This document shows, piece after piece, positions 1 to 11,763 of a stretch of DNA of 64,000 nucleotides; within the stretch, counting starts at the first letter, position 1, and the number at the start of each line of letters is the position of its first letter. The position numbers and the translations under genes were made by a program. The stretch is from Symbiodinium natans (lineage: Eukaryota; Sar; Dinophyceae; Suessiales; Symbiodiniaceae): NCBI GenBank assembly GCA_905221605.1, contig CAJNDS010002375.1, forward strand, positions 288,001-352,000, read 5' to 3'. Below the pieces are notes generated by a model. The model ran no database searches. It had not been told where the DNA came from and saw nothing but the letters and a program-made list of their open reading frames with translations.

Positions 1-56
1 AGAGGTTACGTGCCAGGTTGAGGCGCGGGCCCCTAGAAGTATCTACAGTGTGCTAC

Positions 57-454
57 ATGTTTTCCGAGAATTCGCTCCCCTAAAACATCCTCATATGCAG
101 TGCCGACCCGGGCAAGCACCGGAAAGGACAAAGCCAAGCACACCGGAACCAGCCCCAGCATCACACATCGTGCGGCAAAGGCCTGCAGGGCATACTCGAA
201 GTCATCAATGCCAGGCTTCGCGTCCTTTGCCACAACCATACGTATACACATGGTGCTGAAAATCCTCTGTACACACCCTGTCCATGCAATGGCCAGAATT
301 TTGGGTGTAAGGGCAACTCGCGGCCCTAAGCCAGTGAATGGCAAAGCGTGGATTAGGCAGAAGCATGTCTACTAAGACACGAGCTCAAGCCACACTCTCG
401 GAATGCCTCCACAGTAAGTGGGCCGCCATCGATACCCAGCACGGCTAGCAGCTC
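57..454 (-). CDS. 3' exons of a membrane-protein gene (partial; weakly pyrophosphatase-like)
   Basis: Two exons join in frame. The first runs 454-394; it opens after an AG|G acceptor and ends one base into a codon at a GT donor. The second runs 325-57; its acceptor is TTAG|GG and it ends at a GT donor, so the gene continues left of the window. The second exon encodes a basic cytosolic-looking stretch followed by a hydrophobic segment (LVPVCLALSFPVLARVG) and a Glu/Arg helix. The order 'TPK-hydrophobic-FSTM...AKP...hydrophobic-Gly' resembles the C-terminal third of membrane-bound proton pyrophosphatases, but none of the catalytic Asp motifs lie in this part, so the match is only a suggestion. 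It lies about 410 bp downstream of the NAPE-PLD-like gene, same strand. The 5' exons between 455 and 866 were not resolved. Confidence 0.4.
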
Positions 455-866
455 CTGTTAAATGCTGGACATTAGCCTGGAAGGCCGGGTGCCATGCAGT
501 CGAGTGCATGTCCTGTGGGAATGTACCCGTACCGTTGCTTTAAAATTAAGAACTCCGCGTACTGTTGACAGGCATATTCTCCAAGAACCGCCTTCGGCAT
601 GCGCCCCGTGCAAACCCAACCTGTCAGACCCTGAGATTGCCCCCGAAGCCCGCTTCGAGCTCCTCTCGAGCCGCCGGCGAGGACCTCAAAGCTGCAGAGA
701 TTCTCAGAGGGCCCCTCCGACGCATTTAGCCTGAAAGTGCCTACATCCGGCCATCTGTCGCACTGCAGCTTGGGGGCACAACTCTACAACTTCATTTCCG
801 CGGAAATGCAAAGGCAAAGGTCAGGCCCCGACTCTAGGTCTGAAGGGTTCGACACGAGGTCAGGAC

Positions 867-2072
867 TCAGCCGTTCAATCGATCTGCTTCGTCCGGCAGA
901 ACCGTGCCCGAGGCCACAACATGAACTCCGGGTCGCACGGCGCGGAGGCGGCGATCGCCTCCGTGCGCTTCGCGCGCTGCCGCGAGGTCCCGAAGCTGTG
1001 CTCCAGGGGACTCTTTCGTCAGCCGGTAGGTGCCCCAATGGATGGCAAGCGCAGCCTTTGCTCCAAGCTCGCCCACGATACGAACCGCCTCTGCTGGGTC
1101 CGTGTGCGACGATGCCATGAACCAGCGCGGGTGGTAGGCGCCAATCGGAACCAGGGCCATTCCGATGTCAAACTTTTCCCCTAGAAGCTGGAAGATGGGA
1201 CAGTAACCTGTGTCGCCCAGGAAGCACAGGGGCATAGGCACCTTCTGCTTGGCGCCGTCGCCATCCGACACCTTGCAGACCACGCCGTAGCCACACCAGA
1301 GGGTCGTGTTTCTGTCCCAAGGAAAGCGGTTGGCCCAGTGCTGGACAGGCAAGGCTACAAGGGCAAGGTCGTCCGTACCAGGCAATGGTACCTCCTGCCA
1401 CCAATCCATCTCTGTTGCGTTGATGCCGCGCTGCTTCAGCCAGGAGCCCAGACCCAGCGGAACTATCCAGCGGATGTCGGGAAACCGCGTGTGGAGGCTG
1501 ACGACTGTGGCTTCGTCCAAGTGGTCATAGTGCGCGTGGGAGATGGCGACGACGTTGGGTGCCAGGTCTGCCGGCCAGTCGCTGAAGTCCGACCTCACAG
1601 GGGGCGGCTTGAAGCGCCCAGGCCCCGCAAAGGTGACAGGTGAGACACGCTCGGAGAGAACCGGATCGAAAAGCACACGCTGGCCCTTGTACATGCAAAA
1701 GACCGAGGCGTGGCCCAGCCACAACGCCGCCAGCTCCCCCGCGTCGTGCAATGCTCGAAGCTCCTCCCAGGCCACGGGCACGGGAGTGATGCAGGAGCCA
1801 TCCGTCTTGTCCTCCTCAACCTCGGGGTCGAAGCGCAGCCAATCACGGAAGAAGCCGGCCATGTCCTGGGCACTCTTCTCGCAGGGGTCCCGGCCATCCT
1901 TTAGCCAAGGGTTCATAAAGCGGCCTGTCGAGGGATGCCGAAGCGGCTGGGGCCTGGCCTGGTCGCTCCCAGTGCTCCCAGTGCCAGTGGACTGGCAGCG
2001 GCAAGGGCGGAGGCTGTGCCACACAAGTCCTGCGGTCGCAGCCACGCTGTGCCGGGCCGGCCGGGCCATCAT
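867..2072 (-). CDS. NAPEPLD-like: NAPE-PLD-like metallo-beta-lactamase-fold hydrolase
   Basis: A complete intronless frame of 401 residues, starting at tandem ATGs (2072/2069). It shows the ordered motifs of the N-acylphosphatidylethanolamine phospholipase D family, a zinc hydrolase that releases N-acylethanolamines from membrane lipids. These are WLGHAS near 118-123, the metal motif HAHYDH at 179-184, a QHW at 244-246, the bridging Asp in FLGDTGY at 284-290, an SHTDP at 322-326 and the last metal His in HWGT at 345-348. The first ~50 residues are Arg/Ser/Thr-rich and lack a clear hydrophobic core; they could be a targeting extension or an upstream start, since another Met is at residue 53. 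All metal ligands are present, so the enzyme should be active. The family assignment is secure; the exact substrate is inferred. No splice sites are needed, unlike several neighbours. Confidence 0.93.
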   Translation of the reverse strand: MMARPARHSVAATAGLVWHSLRPCRCQSTGTGSTGSDQARPQPLRHPSTGRFMNPWLKDGRDPCEKSAQDMAGFFRDWLRFDPEVEEDKTDGSCITPVPVAWEELRALHDAGELAALWLGHASVFCMYKGQRVLFDPVLSERVSPVTFAGPGRFKPPPVRSDFSDWPADLAPNVVAISHAHYDHLDEATVVSLHTRFPDIRWIVPLGLGSWLKQRGINATEMDWWQEVPLPGTDDLALVALPVQHWANRFPWDRNTTLWCGYGVVCKVSDGDGAKQKVPMPLCFLGDTGYCPIFQLLGEKFDIGMALVPIGAYHPRWFMASSHTDPAEAVRIVGELGAKAALAIHWGTYRLTKESPGAQLRDLAAAREAHGGDRRLRAVRPGVHVVASGTVLPDEADRLNG

Positions 2073-4999
2073 TTTTCTGGAAGAGATTTTAGACGTTGAA
2101 GTTCTTATGTTCTTGAATGTTACACTGTGTTCTTGAGGAACCTTTAGCAGTAGGAGGTGCTGGAACTCGAGCAGTAGCAGCTGTCACCGGCCCCCCGTGC
2201 AGATCCTGACGGATCTGTCGTCCAGACTGCCACGGTTTTTGGTCGCAGCTTGTCGCCGTGATTTGCTCGTCAACCCACACCCACACATTAAGGGTCATTT
2301 GACGGTCTAGAGTCTCCCAATTGCAAAAAAGCTATAAAGTAAAGGCTCTCGGGGAAGAATCTCCACCCCCTCGACATCCCTCAAACCTATAGAGACCCTC
2401 CTGGACCCTAAGCCCTTCGCAGAACCCTTTTTGCCAGAGGACTGTCGTATGTGTGCCATGGCAAGGGCGACACAAAGCAGCAACAGCATCATCCCATTCG
2501 GGCTTAGCTAGGGCTAGGGTAAAGGAACAGGCAACAGCTGCGAGCATTGGCAGCAGATCGACTATGATATCACCCCACGCAGAATCGTTACCACGACGTC
2601 GATGGACAAGGCGGTCTTAAGCATGAAAAACCCTTAAGAGACGCAAAGCCCCATCAACAAGAACAAAACACAAGCGAACATTTGGGGCCCTGACTGCTGG
2701 ATGGCCGCTTCCAGCTTTGCGATGATCGCCGGTGCATGTGGCCATAGCTCCGTGGCACGCGCATCCATGGCCGCAGGGCTGCCCTAAGTGGTGGGAGCCA
2801 GGATGTCCTGAAGGTCTGGAGGTGTTAAAGGGCTGAGGTTCCAGGGTCCTCCTTGAACAAAGCTTGACTCAGAGGGGGTCCGAGACGCAGGTGCTGCTGA
2901 GGAAAGACATCTCTCTTGCTTGCTTAGATGGGGTCTTTTGGAGTGTGGTCTAGCAACCTAGCATCCTGGAAGCTACATGTGCTGCGCGACTGTGCTGGGC
3001 GTAAGCGTCAGAAAGCTCTTGAGCTGTGCACCTTACACAGCAGCAAACACAACCCTGGCGGCGCTTTGAGCACGATCCACGGGCGGAGGGGCCGAGGAAC
3101 CCCAGACTCGCAAGCGGAGCGGTCCCTCAACTCAAGAGCCTCAGAAACGCGAGCTCCCAAAATGCTGCACTCCTTCTGATAGGAACCAATCAGAAGCTAT
3201 CCCTACTTTCGGAAACTCCCAAAATGGGCACTGCGTCTCTTGAGGGAATTGAACCCGATGCTTGTGGTCTGGAGCGTCGCGGGCTGCGAGGGGAGGGTTT
3301 AGGGTTTAGGGTATAAACCGTAAACCCAGCACCAAGAAGCTCAATGCAGGCCGCCCTGCACCTTCTGGCGCTCATCGGCAGTGGTCCAGTCCGTCTGCGC
3401 GTTCCGGCTGTAGACACCTGAGCAGCTTCACCTTTCTTCAACACAGGGTTTAGGGTTTAGGGCTTAGGGCTTAGGTTCTTTCTTGCCACCCGCCAAACCA
3501 GAGCAGCCACACTGCAGGGAACAACTTCGTGGATTCATGAGTCCATAGTTGAAGACCCGGGGCGAAGGCCCAGCAGCTTAGTCCAATCCTCACGCCCACA
3601 ACCTAGCCCTTCCAACCCTTCGGTTTAGGGGTTTAGGGTACTCGCCCCGCAGTTGATATGTAAAAATACTACAAGGTGAATGGCGATGTAAATTTCATTT
3701 GAGAGGACCTTAGAACCTTCTAGACGCTCGGGAGACTTGTAGACACGTTTGCTACTCTGAAGGTGTCATTTACAGCTCTGAAACCCAAACCGGAACTGCC
3801 AAACGCTTGCAGATCTCGTGGGTGCGGAGGTGCAGTTTGAATCATGTTCTGGGGTCCCCCGGCTTTCCACCTTTGCTCGCATCTTGCTTTAGGCTTCAGC
3901 ACGCCGACCAAGCACCAACATCAAACCCGGAGCGTCCAAGAGAACACCATGCAGAGGCTTCTGAAGTCCAGGGCACCTTTTAGCGCCAGACCAGCTCGGG
4001 TGGAAGGCAAGGTGTCTTCCAGCAGGCCTGGGCGCTTGCGCCGGCATCACTTAGGCCGGCTCGGCTTCGACAGGCCCTGCACACTGAACCATGAAGGCGT
4101 GGTCAACCATTTAGGGGATGACGGTTTAGGAGTGTGCGCCTGAGATAAGGTCGACAGGCCTTTGGAGCAACAACTGCCTGGGCTTGAGTCTACGGAAAAG
4201 GAGATTCCGCGTCAGGGAGCGGAGGTCGTTCAACAGCCTTCGGGTAAGATGTGTCGATCGGATCGGCATACTTGGCTTACAGCGGGCTTGAGCTTGGAGG
4301 CTCCAGAAACTCCCGAGCTTGAGCTTGGCAGCCCACGAGCACCCCCAAAGAGCCTGTCCTGCCCACACACCTAAGCCTCAAATCCGAGGGTTTGGGCCGG
4401 TTTGGGTTGAGGGTGTCTCGAGGGCCCCTCCATAGCTGCCGCGACGGCACGGGCATGCTTCGCGTAGTTGACGGGCCTGGCAACGGAAGTTGAGGCTCTC
4501 TTGTGCCAAGCTGGGGTGCCCCTATACTGGAGCTTTGGGATCTAGGAAGATTTCCCGAGATTCGTCGGACAGCCCCGTGAGTGTATGGTTGCAAGCTACA
4601 ACCCCCCCTGACTGCCACAGCTTGTTGGCCCAGTGTTTCTTCAGAGGTGCTTAACACTTCACATGTGCAAACTTCAGCCTCTCCTCCTTACATTCCCCCG
4701 CACACAGACATCCAGAAAATCTGGCCAGCTCTCATTGCAGTGAGACTAGAGATTTCACATATCCGCAGGGGCATGAAAAAACATGAGGTTCCGCGCCTAA
4801 ATGCTAAACCATGCTTAACCCCTCCAACGCTCGGCTCTTATTCCCTAAACCTTAAACCCTAAACCCTAAACCTTCGAAAGCCCATGTTTTCTGGAGCGAA
4901 AATTCGGAGTGCATCCACGCCGCAGGCCGTAGCCGACCAACTCCTCCATGAGCTGCACAGCACGGGGCCATTCCTGGGCCGAGCTAAGCTCTTGGGATG

Positions 5000-5052
5000 T
5001 AGGTTTAGGGTTTAGGGTTCAGGGTTTAGGGTTTGGGGTTTAGGGTTTAGGG
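5000..5052 (+). repeat. Interstitial telomere-type array (TTTAGGG)
   Basis: About seven units of TTTAGGG with TTCAGGG and TTTGGGG variants; no coding potential. Confidence 0.9.
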
Positions 5053-5210
5053 CTTCGAGCTTCAGCTTACAGGGTTTCGGGGCTTAGGGTTTAGGGCTTC
5101 GGATCGGAACAAATTATGTGCTTTGAACTATTGCATAGCTTCGGATCTGAACGAACTACAGATCCGAATGTGGGCCAAGGGCCAGCGCTTCCTCACCCCC
5201 CACCCGTTGA

Positions 5211-5295
5211 CCCTAAACCCTAAACCCTAAACCCTTTGTTTCCCTAAACCCTAAACCCTAAACCCTAAACCCTAAACCCTAAACCCTAACCCTAG
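5211..5295 (-). repeat. Interstitial telomere-type array (CCCTAAA)
   Basis: About eleven CCCTAAA units in two runs separated by a short TTTGTTTCC spacer. The orientation is opposite to the arrays at 5000 and 5662. Confidence 0.9.
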
Positions 5296-5439
5296 AACCC
5301 GAAGTTCTGCGAGCATCGGCATTGTAGACGGCAGCATCCACCAGCAGGTGATACACCTCCGCCAGCTGACGGTGCGGAGAGAGACCAGACTACTTGGAGA
5401 TTCAGGGCTTATTTTTTAGGGTTTAGGGTTTAGGGATGG

Positions 5440-5594
5440 CACTTAACAGCCCAATCATAACTGCACTTATAACCCCACTCAGAAGCCCCTCAAGTGCCCC
5501 TACTTTGGCTCAAATTGAGGGGCTATAATTCTAAGTACAGTCATCTATAATTGGGTTACAATATTGGGTTCTTAAGTACCATGAACCTCCAAGT
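5440..5594. mobile_element. MITE-like family 2, copy a (left end replaced by telomere array)
   Basis: The right end ACCATGAACCTCCAAGT and the inner arm ATAATTGGGTTACAA match the other family-2 copies. The left arm GGCACTTAACAGCCCAAT is also present. The expected terminal ACTTGGAGGTTCAT is missing; TTTAGGG repeats abut the arm directly (5419-5436). Family 2 is a foldback with no coding sequence. Confidence 0.75.
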
Positions 5595-5661
5595 AGGGCT
5601 CCAGGGGAGCCTTGGCATGACTTTGCTTGGGAATTTCGGGCTTAGGGCTGAGGGAGTTTTT

Positions 5662-5758
5662 GAGGGTTTAGGGTTTAGGGTTTAGGGTTTAGGGTTTAGG
5701 GTTTAGGGTTTAGGGTTTAGGGTTTAGGGTTTAGGGTTTAGGGTTTAGGGTTTAGGGT
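5662..5758 (+). repeat. Interstitial telomere-type array, ~13 perfect TTTAGGG units
   Basis: One of the most regular arrays in the window, with near-perfect 7-bp periodicity. Confidence 0.95.
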
Positions 5759-6390
5759 GCTTCCCGAAGGGTGTTTTGCAGGTCTTGGGCCTTGGGGGGG
5801 CCTACTTCCCTGAGTGCTTTGAGAGCAGGGTTGCAATAATGGCCCGGGCCCTATTCATCCCGGAGCCTGACGTGCATGGTCTTCGCGACGTTCCGAACCC
5901 AGCACCCTAAACCCGTATCTTGGGGCCTTGGTCCACACCTTCGTCTGCCCTAGCTGCGCCCTGGCGGCTTCCTGGGCCTGGGCTTGGGGTTTAGGGTTTA
6001 GGGCCTCTTCTGGGGATTCTACTAATTACTGTGTTTGGGAGTGTGTTACCCTGCTGTGGGAACTACAGAACTTTGTGGTGCAAATACCCAAAACAGGCAA
6101 AGCACAGCGGAGGTCAACGAGAAAACCTACGTAAACTCATATCGGCAGCAAAATGCCAGACTCGCACACCATCTTGGCCCTACAGGCAAGGATAGCAAGC
6201 GACTCGCCCAGAAGAACGGCAGCAATCCATGCTGTGGATGGAAAGTTGCCAGGAGCTTGACTTGAACGACAAAAAACAGCCATACAACCCAGCCCCACCT
6301 GGCACCTTGTTGGGGTCCCGGTTTTCAGGGGATCCTACTATTTGGGGAGCCAAACCCGAGTCCCCAAAAAATCAGGTTGGAACCGGGCGC

Positions 6391-6507
6391 ATGTTTCGGC
6401 ATATGTTTCGCGGGCATGTATCGGGTTATCAACATGTTTTTTTTTTTGGGCGGGGGGGGGGGAGGGGGGTATATTTCGGGTATGTTTCGCGGGTATGTTT
6501 CGGGCTA
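6391..6507 (+). repeat. Minisatellite around ATGTTTCGCGGGT
   Basis: Imperfect copies of ATGTTTCGGC/ATGTTTCGCGGGTATG repeat about six times and are interrupted by a poly-T/poly-G segment. Confidence 0.6.
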
Positions 6508-6716
6508 TGATTCAGGGGCACATCCGTATTGGGGGTCCCCTATTTTTACAGGGTTTGTGGTTTAGGGTTCAGGGGATGGGGGTTGAGGACCGGCTCCCTC
6601 TGGTATCCGGAGCAGCCCTTCAGGGTTCACCTCCAAAAGCCCTCAAACCTTCCAACCTTCAAACCCGACCTCTGATGAGATGCACCAAGCTGCCGCCTGG
6701 GTGACTCCAGAATCCT

Positions 6717-6766
6717 GTTTAGGGTTTAGGGTTTAGGGTTTAGGGCTTAGGGCTTTGGGTTTAGGG
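6717..6766 (+). repeat. Interstitial telomere-type array (TTTAGGG)
   Basis: About seven units, including TTAGGGC and TTTGGGT variants, followed by a G-run. Confidence 0.9.
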
Positions 6767-8509
6767 TGGGGGGGTGGGGGGGGTGTCCAGGTGGCTTCGA
6801 GGTTTGTTGCTTGAGGAACTCTCAGCACAAGAAGTTCTTGGAACTTCATAGACGCCGCCCTCTGCAAGAACGCTTCATCACATGGTTGAGGAGGGATGGC
6901 AACCCCTAAACCCTACAGACCCAGAACCCTGAAAGCCTTGCTTTCAACATATGCGACCTCGTTCGGGCACCCGAATTGTCAGGGCCGATGGGGCAATAGA
7001 CTTATTAAATACCCAACAACTGGCACCCTAAGGGAACCTACCATACTGAAACTATGAAACCTTACACACCAGCCCGAAACCCTAAACCCTAAGCCCTTTT
7101 TCCAAGCCCCCTGTACACGGTAAAGTTGAGCTCACTGCCGTGGCCGACGCGCCTCTTGGATTCGCACGAGGCCACGACGGAGGTCGAGGACCTTCCCAGA
7201 CAGCGGGGTTTAGTGTTTAGGGTTTAGGGTTAGGGTTTAGGGCTTGGGGTTTAGGGTCTAAATGTTGCTTTCGTCGCTCACGCTGTCAACAAAATTCAGG
7301 GCTTAGGGTTTCTTTGCCTTGGTACGCTTCTGGGTTCTTGCTAGCGCATGTTTCGGGATTCAGGGGTAGTTCGACGATTCTGCAGCCCTGCATCCCAACG
7401 TTTCAGCCACTCCCGTCCCTATGGCGGCCGCGTGTCGGCTCATAACTATGAAGAGCTGCAGAATAAACCATGCAGGGCACTCCCTGGAACTGGAAAGACC
7501 GCCAGGTACCTGCAGAAGTCCTCCCAAAGAGACCTCGACATCTCGGACCTGTCACTCCTGAACAACCTACAGGCAGAGACAGGCAGAGCCTTTTCTTGCA
7601 GCGCCAGTGCTGCAGGCCAGTCGCACGCAGCCTCGCTTCAAGCAACGTTAACCAAGCCTGAACTTTCACGCTTTGCGATTAGGAAGTTTGGGCCGGAGGC
7701 GTCGGTTGAGGGGGGGACAGGTGGCGAGGGCGGGGGGTTTGTAAACATTTTGAGCCTCCCTCGGTCCCAGGCAGGTAGATAGCACATCAAACTCAAAAAG
7801 CGTCAGTCCACAGCCAAGTTGCAACATAGCCTTGCAGGAGGGTTTGGTAAGTCGTCCTTAGCCCGGCGAATGGCTGCTTGTATCCATGAAGTCCTTCTTT
7901 GCAACAGCACTTTATCCACCTAAAGTCCCAAGGGCTAATATGATGTCAACAGAGTGGTAGGGGTTCAGGTAGGGCTTCAGAGTTTTCGACGCTCACTTTC
8001 GCACGAGGCAGGCAAGGCAAAATGCCAAAATGATGATCAGTCCAAACGGACCCGGCCCTCGCCTCAGGGCTAGTAGATACAGAATTCAGGGCTGAAGTCC
8101 ACTTCTGGGAGATACGATTAGGGAGACCCTTGGGGATATAGACCCTCCCTTATCCTGCCTAGGTCCTCTACACCAATCCTGCCACCTGAGGCGCACGTCG
8201 GGTGGCCATCCAGCCTCGGTCATGTCTTCCTTGGGATGCCAGGGTTGCAATGGGGCCTGGAGCTTTTGGGGCGGAGCAGCCTGCAAGAGCTTCTGATCGC
8301 AATCCGCAACTCGAAGTAGACCCACACGAACCCGTTCAAGCCTGACTTTCTTGCTCGAAACCATGGTTCCTTACAGTTTTAGGTCCTGAAAAGAAGTGTC
8401 GGGCAGAAGTGTCAACCGCAGCACGGAATAGGCGCGCAGGCACAGCACTATCACAATCCCTGTCGGTGATGATAGGTCCCTCAGCGCTTCCTTAAAAACA
8501 CTTCAGTAC

Positions 8510-9209
8510 CTCCGATTGCTGCGGCTGGCGTGCCAGCACTTCCTCTGCCGCACCCATGTCGCCCTGCCGGGCATGGATGGCCATCATCATGTTGTACCTC
8601 GTGTTTCTCGTGTGCTCCCGAAACAAAATGCCTTTCTGGACTTACAGCAGCCGGAACAAAGTCGTACCGCAAAAGCCCGATAGCGGCTTCCGTGATGCAC
8701 AGGCAACAACGCTGAGGCCCGCACGGGAACCTTAGATGTCCGCCATGCTATCTATCTGCAGCGCACTGACATGTGGTCGACTCCAGATTAGGGCCCCTCT
8801 CTCGATGTCATGCAGGGAAGCCGAGAGTGTCGGCACGGATTTAGGTGCAAGAAGCCCCATGCCACTGAGCGCAGAACCAGATACAAAGAGCGTGTCTTGC
8901 AGGTGTCCATGGACTGCCCCAGTAAAATTAGGAAAGCATCCGTGCATGGAGAAGATCCTATTCGCCGATCTGGCGGCACAATGCCTGTGATAATCAAGGG
9001 CAAGTCTATACTATTCTATACTCAAACGCCCAAAAGCCTTTTTGTCGTGAACCTGCAATTGCAGCCCAGCCAATTCTGCTCGGGGGCTGGCTCCGCGCTC
9101 CCCCGACATCCACCAGACGCTGGAAAACGCGGGAAGCATCCTCGTAGTAGCCTGCCGTGCTCAGCGACTCTTCTCGGAAGTTCCACGCAGCCTCTCTTGG
9201 AGGCTCCAT
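8510..9209 (-). CDS. Exons of a probable pentatricopeptide-repeat (PPR) gene
   Basis: The best exon is 8597-8510, bounded by an AG|G acceptor and a GT donor (GAG|GTACTG). It encodes YNMMMAIHARQGDMGAAEEV followed by LARQ, which matches the helix-turn-helix of a PPR motif (YN.LI.A....G....A..VL..M). A second coding-like stretch within 9209-9030 contains LSTAGYYEDASRVFQRLVD, the second half of another PPR-like unit. PPR proteins bind organellar RNA, with a repeat of about 35 residues. The frame between the two stretches is broken by introns I could not place. They could belong to the same long gene as the PPR-like exons at 11.8-16.0 kb. The family call rests on one clear motif. Confidence 0.45.
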
Positions 9210-9905
9210 TGGCCGCGATATTTATGGATACCGCATGCCCAGCCTACCATACCTTCAATACACCGGTAACCCAAACCTTAAACCCTAAACCCTAAACTGG
9301 GTTGTGCTTTAAGCTTTGAAAATGATTTATGAATTATGAATAGGAAAAGAAGGGAAAATTTGAAATTCTCCCAAAGCACAACCCAGCAAACCCCTGTAAC
9401 CCACGTAACCTCTCCCTTTTGCCCCCAACCATCTGCATCCCCGCCTGCGGTGGCCAAGCCGATGAACGTGCACCTCGGCTCGGCTGCGGACTCAGGGTCA
9501 GAAGAGGGTTTTTGGGGTTTAGGGTTTAGGCTTTCAGGGTTCAGGGTTAGGAGAGGGTTTTGGGGTTTAGGGATAGGGTTTAATTGCTCACACTCGGACG
9601 CGCCAGGCGAGGCACACTCTGTCCCATAGCCTTGCTGTAGAGCCCGTTTGGGCAGGTCGAGCTCTTCTGGGCGCTGGTGATACTTAGGGTTTAGGGTTTA
9701 GGGGTTAAGGGTTCAGGACCCGACGTCTCTCATGGACCCAAGGTCTAGGAGCATGGGGTTCAAGTAACCTCTGGAAGTTTGGGGAGGAGCGACCCAAGAG
9801 GACGACAGCGCCCTGGGAATGGTAGAGGCTAGACGAGTGCCCATAGAAGTCGGAACCCTGCTTCAACCCAGCCCTCCTAAACACTGCAGAAGTCCTAAAC
9901 TCCCC

Positions 9906-9985
9906 CCCCCTAACCCTAAACCCTAAACCCTATAAACCCTAAACCCTATAAACCCTAAACCCCAAACCCTAAACCCTAAACCCCC
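9906..9985 (-). repeat. Interstitial telomere-type array with CCCTATAAA variant
   Basis: CCCTAAA units alternate with CCCTATAAA; about ten units. Confidence 0.9.
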
Positions 9986-10040
9986 AGCCCAAAGCCCCCT
10001 CGCGAAACCTCCGCAGAGGCAAGCTTCGTGACGGCGACGC

Positions 10041-10218
10041 ATTGGGATGTTGCCCCTTATGCAAACAGTCCTTAAGAGGGACTATAGTACCCCCCCAAAT
10101 ATAATCATTATAGTACCCCCCAATATCATCATAATAGTACCCCCTAATTTTAATCATTGCAGTACCCCCTAATATAATCGCTATTAAGGACTGTTCGTAT
10201 AAGGGGGAACATCCCAAG
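10041..10218. mobile_element. MITE-like family 1, copy a (longest copy)
   Basis: The terminal inverted repeats are TTGGGATGTT and AACATCCCAA, and the longer arms run CCTTATGCAAACAGTCCTTAA / TTAAGGACTGTTCGTATAAGG. The centre holds about four tandem copies of a ~24-bp unit (ATAGTACCCCCCAATATAAT...). GCGACGCA flanks both ends, which fits an 8-bp target-site duplication. There is no coding capacity. Confidence 0.9.
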
Positions 10219-10287
10219 CGACGCAGCTGAAGCGGCTTCGCGGTGGTCTGGCCGATGGCACAAGAATCCCAGCTCGGGCACAAGCCT

Positions 10288-10420
10288 CTACTTTAAGGTT
10301 CATGGGCAGTTATAAGTAGGGTTATAAGTACCCCAACAAAAAAAAGGGCATAGCCAGCTATATTTACACTTACCCTACTTATAACCCCACTTATGACTAC
10401 CCATGGGACCTCCAAGTAGG
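10288..10420. mobile_element. MITE-like family 2, copy b
   Basis: Foldback: the left arm CTACTTTAAGGTTCATGGGC pairs with the right arm CCCATGGGACCTCCAAGTAG, and the inner arms TTATAAGTAGGGTTATAAGT / ACTTATAACCCCACTTATGA pair as well. The loop is A-rich. Confidence 0.8.
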
Positions 10421-10759
10421 TCACGCGGCCCCTATCATCGGTGCAGGGTGTTGAAAGTTTGGGGGTGCTAGGGCTGATGATGTCCTTGAACCCGAAACTT
10501 ATGGTACTTTGGGGGTTTAGGGTTCAGGGTTTAGGGTTTAAGGAGGTTCAGCCAAGGGCGCGTGTAGTGCGACACCCCTGGTCGAATCGCGTCCTGGAAA
10601 CGGCGATCTACGAAGGAGATCTCTGGAACTTGTTTGATGTTTGATTGTTCATGAGTGGTTGTGGATAGGGTTAAGGGTACTTTAACTCAAGCTTTAACCT
10701 AGAGGTTGCTGCACCTTACTTAAAACAAAAACCTCCAAACCCCTGCCCGCAGCACGCCC

Positions 10760-10882
10760 TGAAGAACCAGAAGCAGCAGAAGAAGAAGAAGAAGAAGAAG
10801 CAGCAGAAGAAGAAGCAGCAGAAGAAGAAGCAGCCGAAGAAGAAGAAGCAGAAGAAGAAGAAGCAGCAGAAGAAGCAGAAGG
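10760..10882. repeat. AAG/CAG trinucleotide microsatellite
   Basis: A run of GAAGAAGAAG and CAGCAGAAGAAG triplets. Long open frames over it, poly-Ser/Ala or poly-Phe/Cys, are artefacts of the repeat. Confidence 0.85.
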
Positions 10883-11763
10883 AGAAGCCAGCAAGAGAAC
10901 TGTGCGGAAGCACTCCTGGCGCATCCGCGTCAGGAAGCGCATAGCCATCTCCACCTGTGCACTGTACATTGCTGAGGGAGTTCCTCTTGTGTGTAGGGCT
11001 TTGGGATGGGCGTGGGCGGACGTGGTCCGAGAATTGCTTTTTACCACCCAGCTCCCAGTGCGCTTCGAGCACAGGACCCGCAAACCTCCCACGACCTTGT
11101 CCAGAAACCCATACCTCCTTGCCATAGTATGCCAGTCTATGCCAGTCTATGCCAGTGCTGACAAAAAAAGAGAGAGACGATATGCGACCGACAGAAACCG
11201 AACAAGCGCCTGTCCAGCGGAGCTAACGGCTTGGATCAGGAAGAGGTAGGTGAAGGAGTCCCACGCGATGCCAGCCTCGTACAGGCAGGGGAGGGAAAAG
11301 GGGACAGAGCACTGCATGAGGTTCAACAATCTCCACAAGCCCCCAGAAGCAGCAGCTTATGACATCAGCTGCAGTACGGGAGCCTCGCGCATTCGATTTG
11401 CCACTTGGAGTGCCAAGGTCATTTGTCCAGTCAGGCCGTAAGACCTTTGCAACGCAGGTTGTTTCCTCGTCATTAGGTGGCTTAACCCCCCCTTATAGTT
11501 TTGAAGGACCCTAATTCCCATATTCCCTACTAAGACATACAAGGCTTTCTTTCAGTCATTGAAGCAGGTCAGGCCCAGGGGTGGGTCGTAACTTTAAGCT
11601 TAGTCGCTTGAGTTTCTCAGCTCCGGATTTTCAACCGACGCAGAAATCAACCGCAACTATAAGCCTAAGTCCGAGCCTGATCCGAATCCGCAGTCCAGAT
11701 GTATCCCGAAACTACTTCAGCCCGAAAACCTGAGGCCAACATGCGATCGCATGACCAAGCAGG

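Larger units (their letters stand above)
2073..8509. other. Gene-poor stretch rich in telomere-type arrays
   Basis: No gene could be supported here. The stretch holds many short TTTAGGG/CCCTAAA arrays (main ones listed separately), one MITE-like foldback, a GTTTCG-type minisatellite and G-rich runs near 6445-6470. A small minus-strand frame at 2547-2332 looks mildly protein-like (a Cys-x2-Cys-His stretch) but has no recognisable family and no confirmed splice signals. Confidence 0.5.

Noticed and set aside
1543-2136. 197-codon plus-strand frame
   Set aside because: Shadow of the NAPE-PLD-like gene, whose metal-binding motifs are unambiguous on the minus strand.
5508-5525. Relict dinoflagellate spliced-leader (TTTGGCTCAAAT)
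   Set aside because: Only about ten bases agree, the position is inside a MITE loop, and no start codon or gene follows.
10694-11125. Ser/Ala-rich and Phe/Cys-rich frames
   Set aside because: Translation of the AAG/CAG microsatellite only.
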